A stretch of 64,000 nt of DNA from Acheta domesticus (GCA_031308135.1 JAHLJT010000631.1:1371501-1435500), one strand, 5' to 3'; shown: positions 1-12,345, counted from the stretch's first letter. A program made the numbers and translations. Notes: a model not told the origin generated them from the sequence alone.

Positions 1-1862
1 CCTCTAGGACTCATCCAGCTTCTATATTGACAATTTTGTGAAGGATGGAATTTCCAATAAAATACATTGCAATTTGGGTGCAGAAACATTTAAAAAGTTT
101 AATTACTTTGTTATTATAGAATTGTATTCATCTATACAATGATTGCTGTATTTTATAGTATTTAATGTGAAGTACAATGATTTATATTTTATGCACGTCT
201 TGGTATTTCTATAAGAAACCTGTTCTTCAGAGATAGTGGGTGAAGATGCATTAAATTTTCTCAAACCTCTTTGAAGCGTATAGTAAAAAGCATTGGTTTT
301 ATTTGTGGTAAGGAAGACAGTTATGCCCTTGTGAATGAGAGTGAAACAATATTTTTTAAAAGAGAGTACTTCCTAAGGAATTATACGTATTAAGAACCCA
401 AACAAAATCGAGCACACCAAATATTGCAGTTTTTTTAATGAAACATGGCTATATTTATGAATGGCAATTTCTTATATTTATTTTCTGGAACATTAATATT
501 GTTTCAGTTTTTTGTAGCTGTTTGTAACCGTTTGTTGGTAACATTTTCAACATTACTTGTAACTCGGTTTTGGGCAAGTGGGCACCACATTTTTCTCCTC
601 AAATCCCACATGCATTTCCAAATTTTATTTGACATAATAAAGTAGTTTTAATAGTGAAAATAACCATTGTCTTACCTTGAGCTTTTTCACAATCCCCATC
701 AGCACTACAATAGTGTGCGTAAGTGGGGTAATAAATATATTAATCTTTTACTACTTGGATGCCTTTTGGGAAAAATTTGGCATGATTTGTGAAACAGGAG
801 TAAGTGGAGCATTTGGAAAACTGGAGTACACTGGAAACTAAGAGTATAATATTACCATCCTGATTTGAATTATTTAGCAAGTTAATGAGAGGTTTTACTG
901 CGAAATGACTGCATAATTGGGGAGTAGTTTATGGTATTGTAGTTACAATAACTGATAATACAAGAGTGCAATATCATTGTGCAACTTTATACACTATTTA
1001 CTGTGTCATATATATTGTCAGTATACTACATGCCTTTTTCAATAAATAACTTTAAAAAAATCAAAAGTTCTATTTATTACCATAACTACCCCGTTTTAAT
1101 AGAGAAGAAATAGGTATAAGTCTGTCACTGGTTAGAACAAGTAACTTACTGAAGACTACTTACATTAATTATGAATTTCTTATTTTTTAAACCATCACTA
1201 ACTTTTGAAAGATAATTTAATTAAGCAGATAAATAAAATGAATGCATTGCATAAATATTAAATATCTCAGGGCTGTTAGAAACAATTAATTAGGTCACAA
1301 AAATTACCATGTACATGTCAATTATTAATCTTAAATAATTGTGGTATTTATTTTTTTCAATGTAAATATTAACTGACAGAAAAATCATAAATTGATAACA
1401 CTACCATCTCAAAATCATTATTAACACAAGTCAGCAGATAACTTTTAGCACAAGACCACAGATAACTTTTAAATGTATGTTTTTCATTTGCTCTTGGCGC
1501 ACTTTAACATCACTCACGCTCACACTTGCCGATAATGATAACTCTAATTTAGTTTAATTGTTCACCGAGTTCGTATATATTCGTTTCTAGATGAAAATCT
1601 TGTTTAATTTTAACGAAAAACGAGACAAACATTATTGTCCTGTGAACTCTTCAACCGCGCGAGAAGTGAATGACAACAAAGGAAACAAGCGAGAGAGTCG
1701 ATCGGAATGATTGTTTCATAAGTTGGCTATTCCGACAGGAAATCCTTTTAGTTGCCATATTGCGAATCTAGTGCGGCCTAATACACGGCCTAGACTATAG
1801 AAAAGCACTTACTGGTATATGAATGACGCGACAGCACAACTATAGTTTTTACATTTTGTTTT
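1..1862. other. AT-rich intergenic DNA, nothing recognised
   Basis: I find no coding, RNA or transposon signature here. The open frame at 445-645 has no family resemblance and a composition like its surroundings. Around 1,480-1,780 the sequence is slightly richer in CpG and could be the promoter side of the weak minus-strand exon candidate at 1,863-2,012. Confidence 0.5.
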
Positions 1863-2012
1863 CTAATATGAACATAAATGATCACCTGTTAGCTGTTGTT
1901 CTGCGTTATTCTCTAATGCTAATATAAGATCATTCTCCATTAGTTTTGAAAATTCTGACGCAAAATCTTCTACAACTACATTTGATTCCCCTGAGTTGCT
2001 TAACACTTCCAT
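1863..2012 (-). CDS. weak candidate: short minus-strand ORF or first coding exon
   Basis: Reading leftward from an ATG at 2,012 there is a 49-codon frame ending in TAG at 1,863. The start context is good (A at -3, G at +4). The peptide begins MEVLSNSGES and is acidic and Ser/Glu/Asn-rich, unlike the low-complexity ORFs around it. Near its end the frame reads ACAG followed by GTGATC, which could be a mediocre splice donor at about 1,884. I do not recognise the family. It may equally be chance: 49 codons is short and no downstream exon was found on this strand. Confidence 0.2.
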   Translation of the reverse strand: MEVLSNSGESNVVVEDFASEFSKLMENDLILALENNAEQQLTGDHLCSY

Positions 2013-2682
2013 ATTTTTGTCCCCTATTTTAAGATTTTAAAACTCCACAAACCCAGTCTGATTTTTGTTCTAAAGGTGAATATATAAGCATTAAAAGATT
2101 ACATTTTGTATGTTCGTGTGTGTAAGTCACGTTAAATTGAAAATCGATTTTTGCACGCTTAGGAAATGTATTGTTTAGCATTTACAGTTTTTGTTTCCTT
2201 CCTATTCGCTTCACGTTCTTCAAATTTAATGTTCCAAGATAAATTGCAAATTCTACTTCACACTTCACTACAACTAACATACTTCAGAAATTTACAACAC
2301 ATTCTGCCGGACGATATTCATTTAGTTTTTTCTCGTTTGTCAAAAACCAATGTTGCCATCCTCATGGAAGAAAATAATCCTCGCGGACTGAAAATAACCA
2401 CGGAATAATGGGGTTTAATCAAAGCCAACTGCAAAGATCTATTTAGGTGGCGTTGGTTTAATTCCCGTCATACTTCAAAGATCGTAGATCCAAAACACGA
2501 AAACACACATTTTTGACAATTTTTTGGAATATTATGACCGGATCGAAAAACAAATTATCAGTTCCCCAACAGGGGACCGAGACGCGTTCAATGACACCTC
2601 ATCTGTCTCGATTGGTTCACGGGAAGTGTTCTAGCCGTGAGGCACGGTATAGGAGTTTACTCAAAGGGAGGGAAGAATATGG

Positions 2683-2683
<1 letters not shown>

Positions 2684-2718
<35 letters not shown>
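2684..2718. repeat. (TTA)n microsatellite
   Basis: A run of about eleven TTA units. It directly abuts the 3' end of the reversed RLE LINE fragment at 2,722-3,020. Confidence 0.95.
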
Positions 2719-2719
<1 letters not shown>

Positions 2720-2721
2720 CT

Positions 2722-3020
2722 ATAATTCACTAATCCCCTAATTCTATTCGCAAATAAAGCAATTTCTTGCACTTCTCAGTCTTTTGAATGACCTGGGTGT
2801 TTAGCCAAGATCCAATACAAATTTTGCGGAACAAATCCCGAAGTTCGATGACTATCAGTACGACCTGTACTTTTACGCCCCACATCTGATTTCTAATTCC
2901 AAACTTGTATTCAATATGTTTCTCTGCCTCCTTGGCTACGACGTTTTGACCGCATGGTACTGCAAGATCTATAAGTAGTGCGAGTTTTTCTCCAAATCCT
3001 GGGTAACTCGTATTGTATTG
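2722..3020 (-). mobile_element. RLE-type LINE fragment (copy 1), C-terminal endonuclease region, decayed
   Basis: Read on the minus strand, this matches the C-terminal part of the LINE copies at 13.5-14.8 kb and 28.0-29.1 kb. The shared segment runs from just after the endonuclease PD motif, through the Val-Asp-x-x-x-Pro-Cys segment and the 'NVV-KEAEK' segment, to the last codons (the stretch with Lys-Thr-Glu-Lys-Cys-Lys and a Leu/Phe-rich end). It carries stops and indels. A (TTA)n tract lies on its 3' side and another short TTA run (3,049-3,063) on its 5' side. It is a 5'-truncated dead copy, inserted in the opposite orientation to the others. Confidence 0.75.
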
Positions 3021-3048
3021 AATCGTTTTGTATTGTACTTTTTTATCT

Positions 3049-3063
3049 TATTATTATTATTGA
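3049..3063. repeat. short (TTA)n tract
   Basis: A run of TTA units at the 5'-truncated edge of LINE copy 1. With 2,684-2,718 it brackets that insertion. Confidence 0.8.
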
Positions 3064-3339
3064 AATTATTGTTAATCAACTGACGCCGAGTCATATCCAA
3101 TTGCAGTTCAAATAAATGTAAATTGTAACAATATCCGGTTTGTTTGCCGCTATCGTGCGACCAGTGTGAATTTGTTTGTCGTACAATGTCCTACACAGTC
3201 CAACAGGCGTCATCGGTTTTGGTGAGCATTCGTACCTCTTGGGGAACCACATGTATTTATTTTAAGTTTTTTTAATATTTCTTATAATTTTTACTTTCCC
3301 GTATACGTACGTATACAGAGTGATATACGTAGTATAGGG

Positions 3340-3790
3340 AAAGTTATGTAATGCTGCGCGAAAATATGGCCAATTTTCGGCGGAAAAAAATTCATTGTCG
3401 GGCCGTGAAAATGAATAAGTGGATAAAACCACTTGTTAAATTAAGAAAAAAATCCCCTAACACGTGGTGTAGCCAGAAACCCTGTTTTCTAGATCCTTGA
3501 TACCGAAAACCCAATTGAAAGGAAAGCGTCCGTCTGTCCGTCCGTCTGTCTGTCCGTCTGTGAACACTGCTAGCGCCTAAACCATACGTACGATTTCTTC
3601 CAAAATGGATATTCCCCAGTCGATCTGATTCTAGTCGAAGCTTTGAGATTTTGAAAAAGATTCTTCAAAATTTGGGGGTACTTTATATGAAGACCCCAGG
3701 GGATTTTCAAACTTTTCTCAAAAACGGCTCCAAATTTTTTCTTTAAATTTCTTGTGTGAATAGAGTAAAATACACTTATTAACATGGCAT
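3340..3790 (-). repeat. Dispersed repeat 'family C', copy with TCCG/TCTG tract
   Basis: This stretch is the reverse complement of much of 39,240-39,975. Shared landmarks include the 'ggataaaaccact' segment, the run of TCCG/TCTG tetranucleotides (3,529-3,562), the GCTAGCGCCTAAACC segment and the CTCAAAAACGGCTCCAAATT segment. No coding capacity is seen. It is probably a non-autonomous DNA element or an old multicopy repeat of unknown class. Confidence 0.6.
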
Positions 3791-3799
3791 AGGTCCAAT

Positions 3800-4770
3800 T
3801 TTAACGGATAACTCTGAATTTTCGAAAATTTTGATAGTTTGAATTTTTTCGGCGTCTTTCTCCAGCTATAAAATTGAAGATAAAGATTTTTTCTTCAAAT
3901 AAAATTTGTTCTACATATTGAGTTCTTTCATAAAGGGCATGTAAATGTTTTTCAAAATTTTAGTAGTTTACGTGCAATATTGCGTGCATTCCCCATTCCT
4001 AACTTATTTTAATTTTCTTTATGAGTACTTTGGCCTTTCACTGACAAATTTTCAACAATGAACAATTTAGACTAATATTTTTATACATTTTGACTAATAT
4101 TTTGGCTAATATGTACTTAGATTCAACTCTTCTAAGTATTACCAACGGCCACTTTCGTTATCTCAGTTTTTCCTCTCGTTTTCCAAGCCTTCCTCGTCAT
4201 TCAAACTTTTATTTTTTCCTACACTCTCCCGACTGATTCTGACTCACAACCGACGTGTATTGGTTATTCCTGTAACCTGTTGTAGCTGTAATCTCTCTAA
4301 CTCTTTTAGAGTTAATGGTATCAAGAAGTTAATAACGTGCGTCGTTGTACGATATAACTTTCTGCATATTTACACCAACAATTTTGATATATCATGAAAC
4401 AGTAAACAAAGCAATACTAGTTTCGCAGTACATTATTTCATCATCTTTGCTGCTTACAACACGGAATAACACAATGTAAAATTTGCCGATCAACATATAG
4501 CAATTGATTAAAACAAACTGCCAATAAATGTAATATTGTTGATAACACTCAGATGAAATATTTTCAAACAACAAAGTAAAATCAAAACAGTTCAAAGAAA
4601 TGTTCTCATAATCGTACCAGATAAAATCCCGTAAATAACAAACCAGTAATCAACAAATGGTGGGAAAATGCAGCATAAAAATTCAACTTTTCGAATTGAA
4701 ACTTGTCGCATTAACATTATAGGCAGTCTCCACCGTATTCTCTGAACAATCTCGCAGTGTTACAGTATTT
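3800..4770. other. AT-rich DNA, no feature recognised
   Basis: This is non-repetitive-looking AT-rich sequence apart from a loose direct repeat of 'gactaatatttt' near 4,070-4,100. The 67-codon minus-strand frame at 4,392-4,595 has no recognisable motif. Confidence 0.5.
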
Positions 4771-4935
4771 TATTGGGGAGTTTTAGCCACCTCGAACGTT
4801 AAGCACTATCGATCTTCTGCTCATGCGCAGTTCGTTTCGCATCACTTTAGTGCATCTTGCGCAGTGTAGATCGATAGTGCACTTTAGTGCAGATCGATAG
4901 TGCTTAACGTTCGAGGTGGCAAACACTCCCTATTG
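4771..4935. mobile_element. MITE with long terminal inverted repeats
   Basis: The outer ends are near-perfect inverted repeats of about 45-50 bp. The inner 30 bp of each arm (4,786-4,815 and 4,891-4,920), beginning GCCACCTCGAACGTTAAGCA, match exactly. The interior holds the motifs CTCATGCGCAG and ACTTTAGTGC. There is no coding capacity. Length and structure fit a miniature inverted-repeat DNA transposon. A diverged relative lies at 62,040-62,158. No clear target duplication was seen, so the superfamily is open. Confidence 0.75.
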
Positions 4936-4949
4936 ATATAAATACGCTA

Positions 4950-5265
4950 ACTGTGAATGTACGACTCGTCACCAGCCGGCGGTCGTCTGTTCTCGCTTCC
5001 GGAATGCTTAATGGCCAAGGATTGTTAGGCGGCCGGCGTGCCAGCGGCGCTGCTGCGAAGGTCCCTCGGGAGTTAGGACGACACCCGGAGGCGCGCTGTA
5101 TTCGACGCATGCAACCCGGCACTGTTTGTAAATCAAGCTGTCGCGCGCGGCCGTGACGAAACCCGACGCGCCTTCCAATGGACACCGTTTCAACGAGCGT
5201 AATCCCTCCTCCTTTTCGCTGCGAAATCGCGACTCTCCACTGCGTTTTTGTTAGCTTTTCATATT
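4950..5265. other. GC/CpG-rich island, function unknown
   Basis: A sharply bounded island of about 300 bp, rich in CpG, lies between AT-rich flanks. Overlapping ORFs occur on both strands simply because stops are rare in GC-rich DNA; none resembles a known protein. It could be a regulatory island or a repeat end. Confidence 0.4.
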
Positions 5266-5369
5266 TTATCTGAATTGTAATATGCGTGAATGAATGTAAA
5301 TTGCGTCATACTTTACCTGAATTGAAAAACGTATTTAATAGCTTAATTGTTAAGTGCAATATAATTACT

Positions 5370-5900
5370 TTTTATGCCCTAAAAATCTTGAAATATAATT
5401 TTTAAAATATGCATTTATGACCTAAAAGTTCTTAAATATGCACTTTCATATGCATTTATGGCCTAAAATTCTGAAATATGCACTTCAATATGCAATTAAA
5501 ATTAACAATATTCCGTTCCCTGCATAAACCTCTCTTTATAAAATTCAGAAGAAGCATGCTTGGAATGAAAGAATATATTATTGTGCAAACGTAATATAAC
5601 CTAGGTTACTTCTCGGGAAAAAATTGAAGAAATATGCACCTTAGTGAAGCACATTGTAAATCTTCTTTCATCTTTTTCTTGTTGGTTTAAAAAAATATGA
5701 TATCAAGAAATATCCTACGTTTACACAAGTATTTTATCATAGACAATCAATGAACGCTCACAAATAAATGGATTTAACGAACACATTAAACGTTTTAGAG
5801 ATAAGACTATTTTAACAAAATATGCTTCTATAACTACACGAATATGCACCAACAGCAAAATAGGCCAAAATGCACAAATATGCACTAACCTATTAATCTA
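5370..5900. repeat. 'ATATGCA' repeat region
   Basis: Several near-copies of a motif reading AATATGCATTTATG-CCTAAAA occur at 5,405-5,500. More ATATGCA words occur at 5,630, 5,820, 5,845 and 5,880. This is a degenerate subterminal-repeat structure as seen in non-autonomous hAT-like elements. No ends or target duplication could be fixed. Confidence 0.4.
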
Positions 5901-6660
5901 ATTACCATCTGATTCTAACCAAATGTCAAGATATTTCACTTAGCAATGCTCTGAATCAACGGACAAAAAGATGCAAAATCATAGAAATCCGCTCCCCAGT
6001 AATTAACAGCTCAACTGTATATAGTAATGGATTTAGGGATCTCTTGAGATAATAATTAATAGCATTGAAATATTTTTATTAATTATTTTTTATTATTTAT
6101 TTGCTTGATTCCATTGCGTGATTCCACCAATCGAGGACAGGCATGACAAGTAAAAGAAAACCGTTTCCTCTCTTGACATATAATCGGCTTCGTGACCAGT
6201 GAGTCTCAGCAATTACCTTTTATACCTTACTCCTCCATCATCGCCATCGTCAATGGATCTAAATGAGCCAACAGTAAAATATTCAATTATAAAATACCCC
6301 AAAATGGGAGTATCAGACGAAGGAGCCTTTATTGGGCGGTAGATCTTCTCAATTTTTTCCAAGCGCGTCTTTTGATGACATTTTGAGCGATGCTGAGATG
6401 GAGAAGGCCTTTCGAGAATCTGCAAACAATTCCATGGAAAACTAAAAAAAACAGCCAATTATGACGAACGTATAATGTTCTTACTGACATTTCACTGAAA
6501 ATGGGATGTAGCATGACTTTCAAATTACACTTTTAGATTTTCGTGTTAACTTGTTTACTAAAATTTGTTCAATACTGAGCAATAAATATGGTGAACGACT
6601 TAATTTGCAAATTGACTTTCGAAAAAGATTATGAAGAAAAGTAAAGTACGAGCAACGTTG
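5900..6660. other. Intergenic, nothing recognised
   Basis: AT-rich sequence without repeat ends or coding motifs that I can support. Confidence 0.5.
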
Positions 6661-6668
6661 TTATCAAC

Positions 6669-6855
6669 TGCAATACTCCGATTTAAACATAGTAGCTCTT
6701 CTACGAGCTGGACCGAGTGGAGAACACAGTCATCCAATTGGGAGCTTCATTAGGTCTTACATTTTTGGTACTGGAGCTCCCGATTGGTTAACAATGTCCC
6801 CCTCTCCTTCCAGCTCGTGACCTTGAAGTGTCACTATCTTTAAATCGGTGTATAG
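6669..6855. mobile_element. Mariner/Tc1-like MITE (whole-length palindrome)
   Basis: The two halves are inverted copies. The outer arms read ATACTCCGATTTAAACATAG on the left, and the right arm's complement reads ATACACCGATTTAAAGATAG. Inner arms pair around CGAGCTGGA and CCAATTGGGAGCT versus AGCTCCCGATTGG. Total length is about 187 bp with no ORF. The ends sit next to TA dinucleotides, suggesting but not proving a TA target as in Tc1/mariner elements. Confidence 0.65.
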
Positions 6856-9456
6856 TCAGTCGCAGAGGTTCTCCTTAAATAGAACTCAAGAGGAAAACAA
6901 AAATTAATCGAGATTAGTCAAGGTTAAAGAACGTTAAATAACATTAACTAAGAAGTTAAAGAACGTTATAGAAATTGTTTTGTTGTGAACGCAACAATTG
7001 CGAACTGTTGAAATCACAGGCAAACTGAAGTTTTTGGTGTCATAATCGAGGTCAGAATGTCTCCTCCATAGTGAAGATAGGCTTTATTGAAGTCCCAAAG
7101 TCTAACTTAATACTTGCATGTGAGTCTTAAAACGAAAAAAATGTTATTAAATAAAGAAACTTTTTAAAACATATTTTATGTTTGATGATTCTAATCTTTG
7201 TAAGAAGAAATAAATATAAAAGTAAATATTTTTAGGGCAGTTGTAAATAAATTAAAGATATTATTATTATTACTATTATTGTTATTTTTACGTGTATATT
7301 CCGGAAATTTCCACGAAGATTTCTAAATCATCAAAAAGACACCTTTTCCCGGTTCTCTCACGTATTTCACTTTTTCGTATTACCGTACATTGGCGTAAAA
7401 ATGTTATGAGTTTGTTGATGGCTTAAAGAGTAGAATCAAAGAGAGCTTTATGTCTGTTGCTCCAATATTAGAGTAGAGATATGTTCGAGGAAGGACTTCA
7501 AAAGGGATGAATCACATACGCACGCCTCTCTGTTTAGAAAATTCATAATTCGTGACTTTTTTTCCAACTCAGAGCGTTGTTGTTTATCAATCCACAACTT
7601 TATTAGAGGCTTGGAAAAAAGGGCATCACGATAGGATAATTCTGTTTGATACAATATTCCGTTTGAAGTAAAGGTATGAATTAGAATACTTTTACATACG
7701 TATAAAGAGAAGGTACAGCATGGTACAATAAGCCAAACACCATTGTTTTAATTCAAAGGAGGTTTTATTTTAGAATAACAATAAAGTGGAATACGGTGAA
7801 CATGTTGATATAATGAGCAGTTCTAGCTGTCTCACATCAAACAGACATTTTAACATTTTTACTCTGAAGTTCCCTTATGACATTTATGCTCCGGAGTCTT
7901 GAAATGAAAAAGAAAATTGGTGGAATTCAAATAAGAAAAGTCGCCTACATTTCGTAAAGAACACTAAACGAAAATTATTTCCTTAATAGTTTAGAATGGA
8001 AATAATGATGTTTTCAATAGATTTAAAGTATTTTCATATTTATTGGTTTGTTTTTTAATGAGACTCATTAGAGTTTTTGGAGACGCACTGAGACTATTAT
8101 GGCTTGCCCCAAACGGGTCGATAAGCCTAATGTGTAATAAAAACTAGTGGTGCTACAACAGAACATACTTTCTCGTATTTTTTTAAAATTTACAATTTTC
8201 GAAAATGTAGTGTTCAACGAAAAGGAGACCTGCATCATTAAGACCGACTGCCACGTGGCAAAATGTAGGTTATCCGCATGTATGCTATTTTGTTAAATTG
8301 TTAAATGAATGCGATGTTAACTATTGTAGACTGTTAGCTATTGCATTTCATTTTCTGACTGATCTGTATCTTTCCTCCCCTGTGGTTTCTTGTGACTTAC
8401 GAGATCTCGTAGACACATCTGTTTTTCGAAATCATTGTTGCTTTTTGACATATTTTGTGACACGAGGTGTGCTTACGACTTCTAACTGCAAAACTCTTTA
8501 TTTTTGATAGGAAGAATATAATTAATTGCTTTGCTTCATACTCTTTATTATATGGAAATGCATAAATGTATTTACAAATTTGCTTGGTACTGCTTACAAA
8601 AGTAATTACAAATTAGTGTAACATTATTACTAGACTAGACTACTTATTTGATTTTTGTTGTGAAATTTGTGTTTTCAACTTAATAGTTATTGCTTCCAAA
8701 ATATTCCATGTTTCTCTCTCGAACTCCATGTTTCTCTCTCGAAGGGAAACCCTTCTTCTTTTACTGCCATTCACTTATTAGTGCGTAGGCTAGTCTCCAG
8801 TAGCCCCTTTTTGTGTCCGTTGTCCTGGACACACAGTATAGTAGTATACCTAGGGTAGTTTGCCACTGCTTTCCCTAGAGGCCCTACAGTACCGGAAGCG
8901 TATAAGCGACCCTGGCAGTTCTCTCGCCACGTGCTGTGGTACGTCATGTGACCTGCTCTGAAGCAATCAGGTTGCGAGGATTTGTTTACTTTCTCACAGC
9001 CAAGGTTAAGCTTTGCCGCTCATTTGAGTCACACCAGACTCGGAGGCGATAAGGTTCGAGTGTGGCGGAGGTTGTGAACATGATATTAAGACGTGTGATC
9101 GCCTGTCGTTAAGAGGGAATGTTTTGAGATTTCATTTATCTGTCTTGAAGGTGAAGACATGTGCGTAGTAATGTGTGGCAACAGCGCGTCGAACTGTCAG
9201 AGCCGCTTATACACTCAAGGTACTGTACTGCACAATTTTGACGTTTGATTTGAATACCAGCGCAGGCCTAGACACAATATCCGCAATCTTATCCAGTAGT
9301 TCAAATCGAAACTCTGATTGGTGCTTAATTGATAGAGGATTTAATTTCGCCAGGGTCGACCAAGTGCCTTTCCTGGGATCTGTTTTACATGCCAACAAGC
9401 GTCCGCATGCATGCCGTCGATTTTTGGCACCTCAAAAGAGATTTTGACCGTGACTA
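6856..9456. other. Intergenic DNA with minor repeats
   Basis: Contents are a TTA-rich tract (about 7,259-7,290), a fragment of repeat family C starting with CTAGTGGTGCTACAACA (about 8,143-8,240), and a 20 bp direct duplication of CCATGTTTCTCTCTCGAACT (8,707-8,744). No gene is recognised. The 90-codon frame at 9,175-9,447 has no motif I know. Confidence 0.5.
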
Positions 9457-9525
9457 CTTTGACCGAGTTTGAACTCGCGAACTGGGGATCAGTAACCCGG
9501 CATGATAACCACTACACCATCAAAG
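9457..9525 (-). pseudogene. tRNA-like relic (tRNA pseudogene or SINE head)
   Basis: On the minus strand the first and last seven bases (CTTTGAT and GTCAAAG) form a full acceptor-type stem with one G-T pair. The D-arm region reads GGTGTAGTGGTTATCA, very close to Asp/Glu/Gly-type tRNAs. The T-arm region contains GAGTTCAAACTCG, resembling a box B. The anticodon stem pairs poorly, so it is probably not a functional tRNA. Confidence 0.5.
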
Positions 9526-11280
9526 AAGGCTGAACCGGGTAACGCCTATGCGAAAATAGGTTTTCTAAATATGTGATGTGCGTAGTTAGCAGTAGAAGGT
9601 TAAAGAGTGCTCTCATCGAGTAAAGTCAAAGGAACGGCCACAATTTCAGTGGCACAGCCATTATTTGCCGCTTCTCTCTCTGTGGATGATGATGGGGTGA
9701 ATAACAAATGGTGAATAATTAGAGGGTAATAATTATCAATGAGATGGTATTTAAGATGTGAGTAGTCGACCACCGCACTACCACATGACGGAAAGACCTT
9801 GGGCATTTTATTTATGTATATTAATTTGACGTCAAAAACAAAAATATAAATGGAACATGGAGGTGAAGTACAATTGCCAAGAGATGAGCGATCTCAACGT
9901 GGAATTCCAAATCGTAGATTTCTTCACCTCCACGTATTTGGTCGCCCCTCGATACCTCAGCACCAACGTGGCGGGTTTGCTGTAGAAAACGTAGGTATTA
10001 TTCTCGTGTTCTTCCTCGGTACCTTCCTGCCCCGCTTTACTATGTACGTACAAACACTTCCGAATTGCGACAGAAGTTGTTCCTTGGCCGGGTCGGTTTC
10101 ACTCGCCGCTCCACGTCTCAGCCATGACTCCGACAGACGGTTTCCAAGTAATTCTTCCAACAGCTATATTCTTTATACTTTCATTGAGTGTTAGTTCCAT
10201 TATAATAGTATGTAACCAGCTGGGCTGGTGCGAATATTTCTCATGTTTTAAGTCATTATTTTAAATGGTAATGTATGTTGTACTGGAAAACTGTATAATA
10301 TTAGATGGTAATGGTACGAGTATTTATTTTGTTAATAAATATTGTTTCAATAAACTTTCTAGTTTATCATATTACTTACAGTTTGGCATAGCAGTTAATT
10401 TCCAGTGATACTTGGATTTTGAGTCGAAAGGTATATCTCATTTTCTTTGGACATCTAGTCAGATTCGGAACACATAATATTCTTTTATATAACGTACTTA
10501 CGCGGATATTTCACAAATGAAAGCGAACTAAAGCATAGAAATAATTGAGCTAAGAGAATAAAAATAATATTTGGTATTGGATGAAATGCTGTTGAACATA
10601 AAGAATTTTCAAGTAATAAGATATTTTCCTTGTACGTTTGAACTCTTTACAATAACATCTTTCGTTGTTACATGTCCTTCAGAAAATCGATTGCCGGGAC
10701 GTTCTGACGTCACGCCTGTCTGGGGAGATAGGATGGGCTTGTATCTCCGCTCAATAGCAATTAGCATATTGCCTGAGGCAAGGGTTGTCCATTTGCTTGC
10801 AATAGATAATCAGACACATCATTGCGTCCTCAGAACTGCAGCTACAGGCACGTCATCCCGAGTCTGTGCATCTGGCGATATAACAGATTCTGAAGCTCAG
10901 CTGTCTGTGACATCCAGTTGTATTTCTGTTGTCCATTTGGATTATAAACGTAGTTACATAAAGGAACGTAGGAGAATGTATTACCTTATACAAGCTGTAA
11001 AATTAGCTTTTCTTGTTATTAAAAAGTAATTATTCATTAGTGCTTATTGCCTCTGATAATATCCTGTTATTAATATTGAGGAAACAGGACCGGAGACCAT
11101 ATTTTCTCTTTGAGTCACTGGGGAAAAGGGTCGAGTTCTGTGTTTGATTAAGTCCCATGCAAAATAATGCCAACCAAATTCACCATGAGGATGTATTTTT
11201 CAAATGAAAAATAAACTGTGAATGTGTCAGTCTGTTTAGACTTTAAAGCTCTCGTCTCTGCCAGAGCTCTGTTGAGAGTA
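9526..11280. other. Intergenic DNA, no supported gene
   Basis: The longest frames (9,850-10,194 and 10,571-11,029) lack recognisable domains, conserved spacing or splice context. I regard them as chance ORFs. No clear repeats were found. Confidence 0.45.
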
Positions 11281-11447
11281 TTGCATGTGTGAATATGAAC
11301 ACAGAAACGCGGAAACAAAAGCCGACGTTCGACCGAGCGAGCCCCGGGTGACGTCATATGCAGCGAAGGGGTGGGGGTGGAGGAAGAGGGGACGAGTCAG
11401 CGCCTGGGCTGCTTCCTCCCCCTCCCTCTCCACAATTTCCTCTACCC

Positions 11448-11585
11448 GCTTCTCAATCTCTCTTTCTCTTCCTCTCTCTCTTTCTCTCTCTCTATCTTTC
11501 TCTCTCTCTTTTTCTCTCTGTCTCTCTTTCTTTCCCTCTCTCCTTCTCTCTCTTTTTCTGTCCGCTTCTCTGTCTCTCACTTCTT
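11448..11585. repeat. CT-rich polypyrimidine tract
   Basis: A nearly pure (TC)n/(TTTC)n run gives long ORFs in several frames on both strands (Ser/Leu/Phe-rich on plus, Arg/Glu-rich on minus). These ORFs are artefacts of the repeat. Confidence 0.9.
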
Positions 11586-11612
11586 CTCACCGGACGCTCT
11601 CCCGCTATAAAG

Positions 11613-12158
11613 TAGTGATGCGACATCAACAACAAAGCATCCATGTTGCCGAACATCGAGGTTCAAAATTAAAACATCGACGCTAATACGTCGATTAATA
11701 TATCGAACGAAAACCACCGATATTTTAAAGCTTCTTTAGTATTCTCTAACATTAAATTCGCGCGCAACAAAATTTAATTTGACAGCGGCCTTTGTACATT
11801 AATTTGTAATTAAAATTTATCTCAAAATAAAGTTATAAAACTCCTCTCCGTGTGCAAAATACGATGAAAGTCGAAGGAAATACTAGGTCATCATCTCGCA
11901 CGAAAGATGGTGTCATCGATGAAAGTAGCACAAACCATGTTCGATTGGTTCGAACGAATAGACAGTGGTTCAATCAGTTATTATTTCTTATTTTAACTTT
12001 TACAAATTTGAGAATAGAAAAAAATTGCCATTCATGAACAAAACATCGAGCATCGATGGCAACAAGACATCGATTTTCAAAAAAACAACAACATCGGATT
12101 CAATACATCGTTGTATAAAACATCGATGTTTTTATAGAAACATCGACGATGCATCTAG
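11613..12158. mobile_element. hAT-like non-autonomous element rich in CATCGATG
   Basis: The left end reads TAGTGATGCGACATC and the complement of the right end reads TAGATGCATCGTCGATGTT, so the ends are imperfect inverted repeats. ACATCGATG-type words recur near both ends (11,640-11,710 and 12,035-12,150), the subterminal arrangement of transposase-binding sites in hAT elements. A relative with the same TAGTGATGC end lies at 50,198-50,602. No 8 bp target duplication was found. The short frame at 11,852-12,037 is not assignable. Confidence 0.5.
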
Positions 12159-12164
12159 TGGCAG

Positions 12165-12345
12165 CCCTGATCGGTAGTTTTCCGTGGTTTCCCCAATCAA
12201 TACCAGGCGTATACCGGAGCAGTACCCTAACAAATGGGCCACGGACCGCGCAAGATCTTTCCTTCCTCTTCCTTGTTCTATCCTCACCCCTTACACACAC
12301 ACACACACTTACATGCACTACACTACCACACATGAAACCTGTCGG
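12165..12345 (+). mobile_element. SINE-like repeat 'family B', body fragment
   Basis: Shared with 17.4, 31.6, 34.1, 36.2 and 62.9 kb. Landmarks are CTGATCGGTAGTTTTCCGTG, CCGGAGCAGTACCCTA, a pyrimidine-rich TTTCCTTCCTCTTCC segment, a CA repeat and TACATGCACTACACTACC. This copy lacks the tRNA-like head. Confidence 0.7.

Noticed and set aside
9457..9525. Functional tRNA gene
   Set aside because: The acceptor stem pairs, but anticodon and T stems do not pair well enough.
10571..11029. 152-codon ORF as a gene
   Set aside because: No motif, splice context or conserved composition that I can point to. Possible, but unsupported.
11236..11686. Ser/Leu-rich and Arg/Glu-rich ORFs at 11.2-11.7 kb
   Set aside because: Translation of a CT microsatellite.
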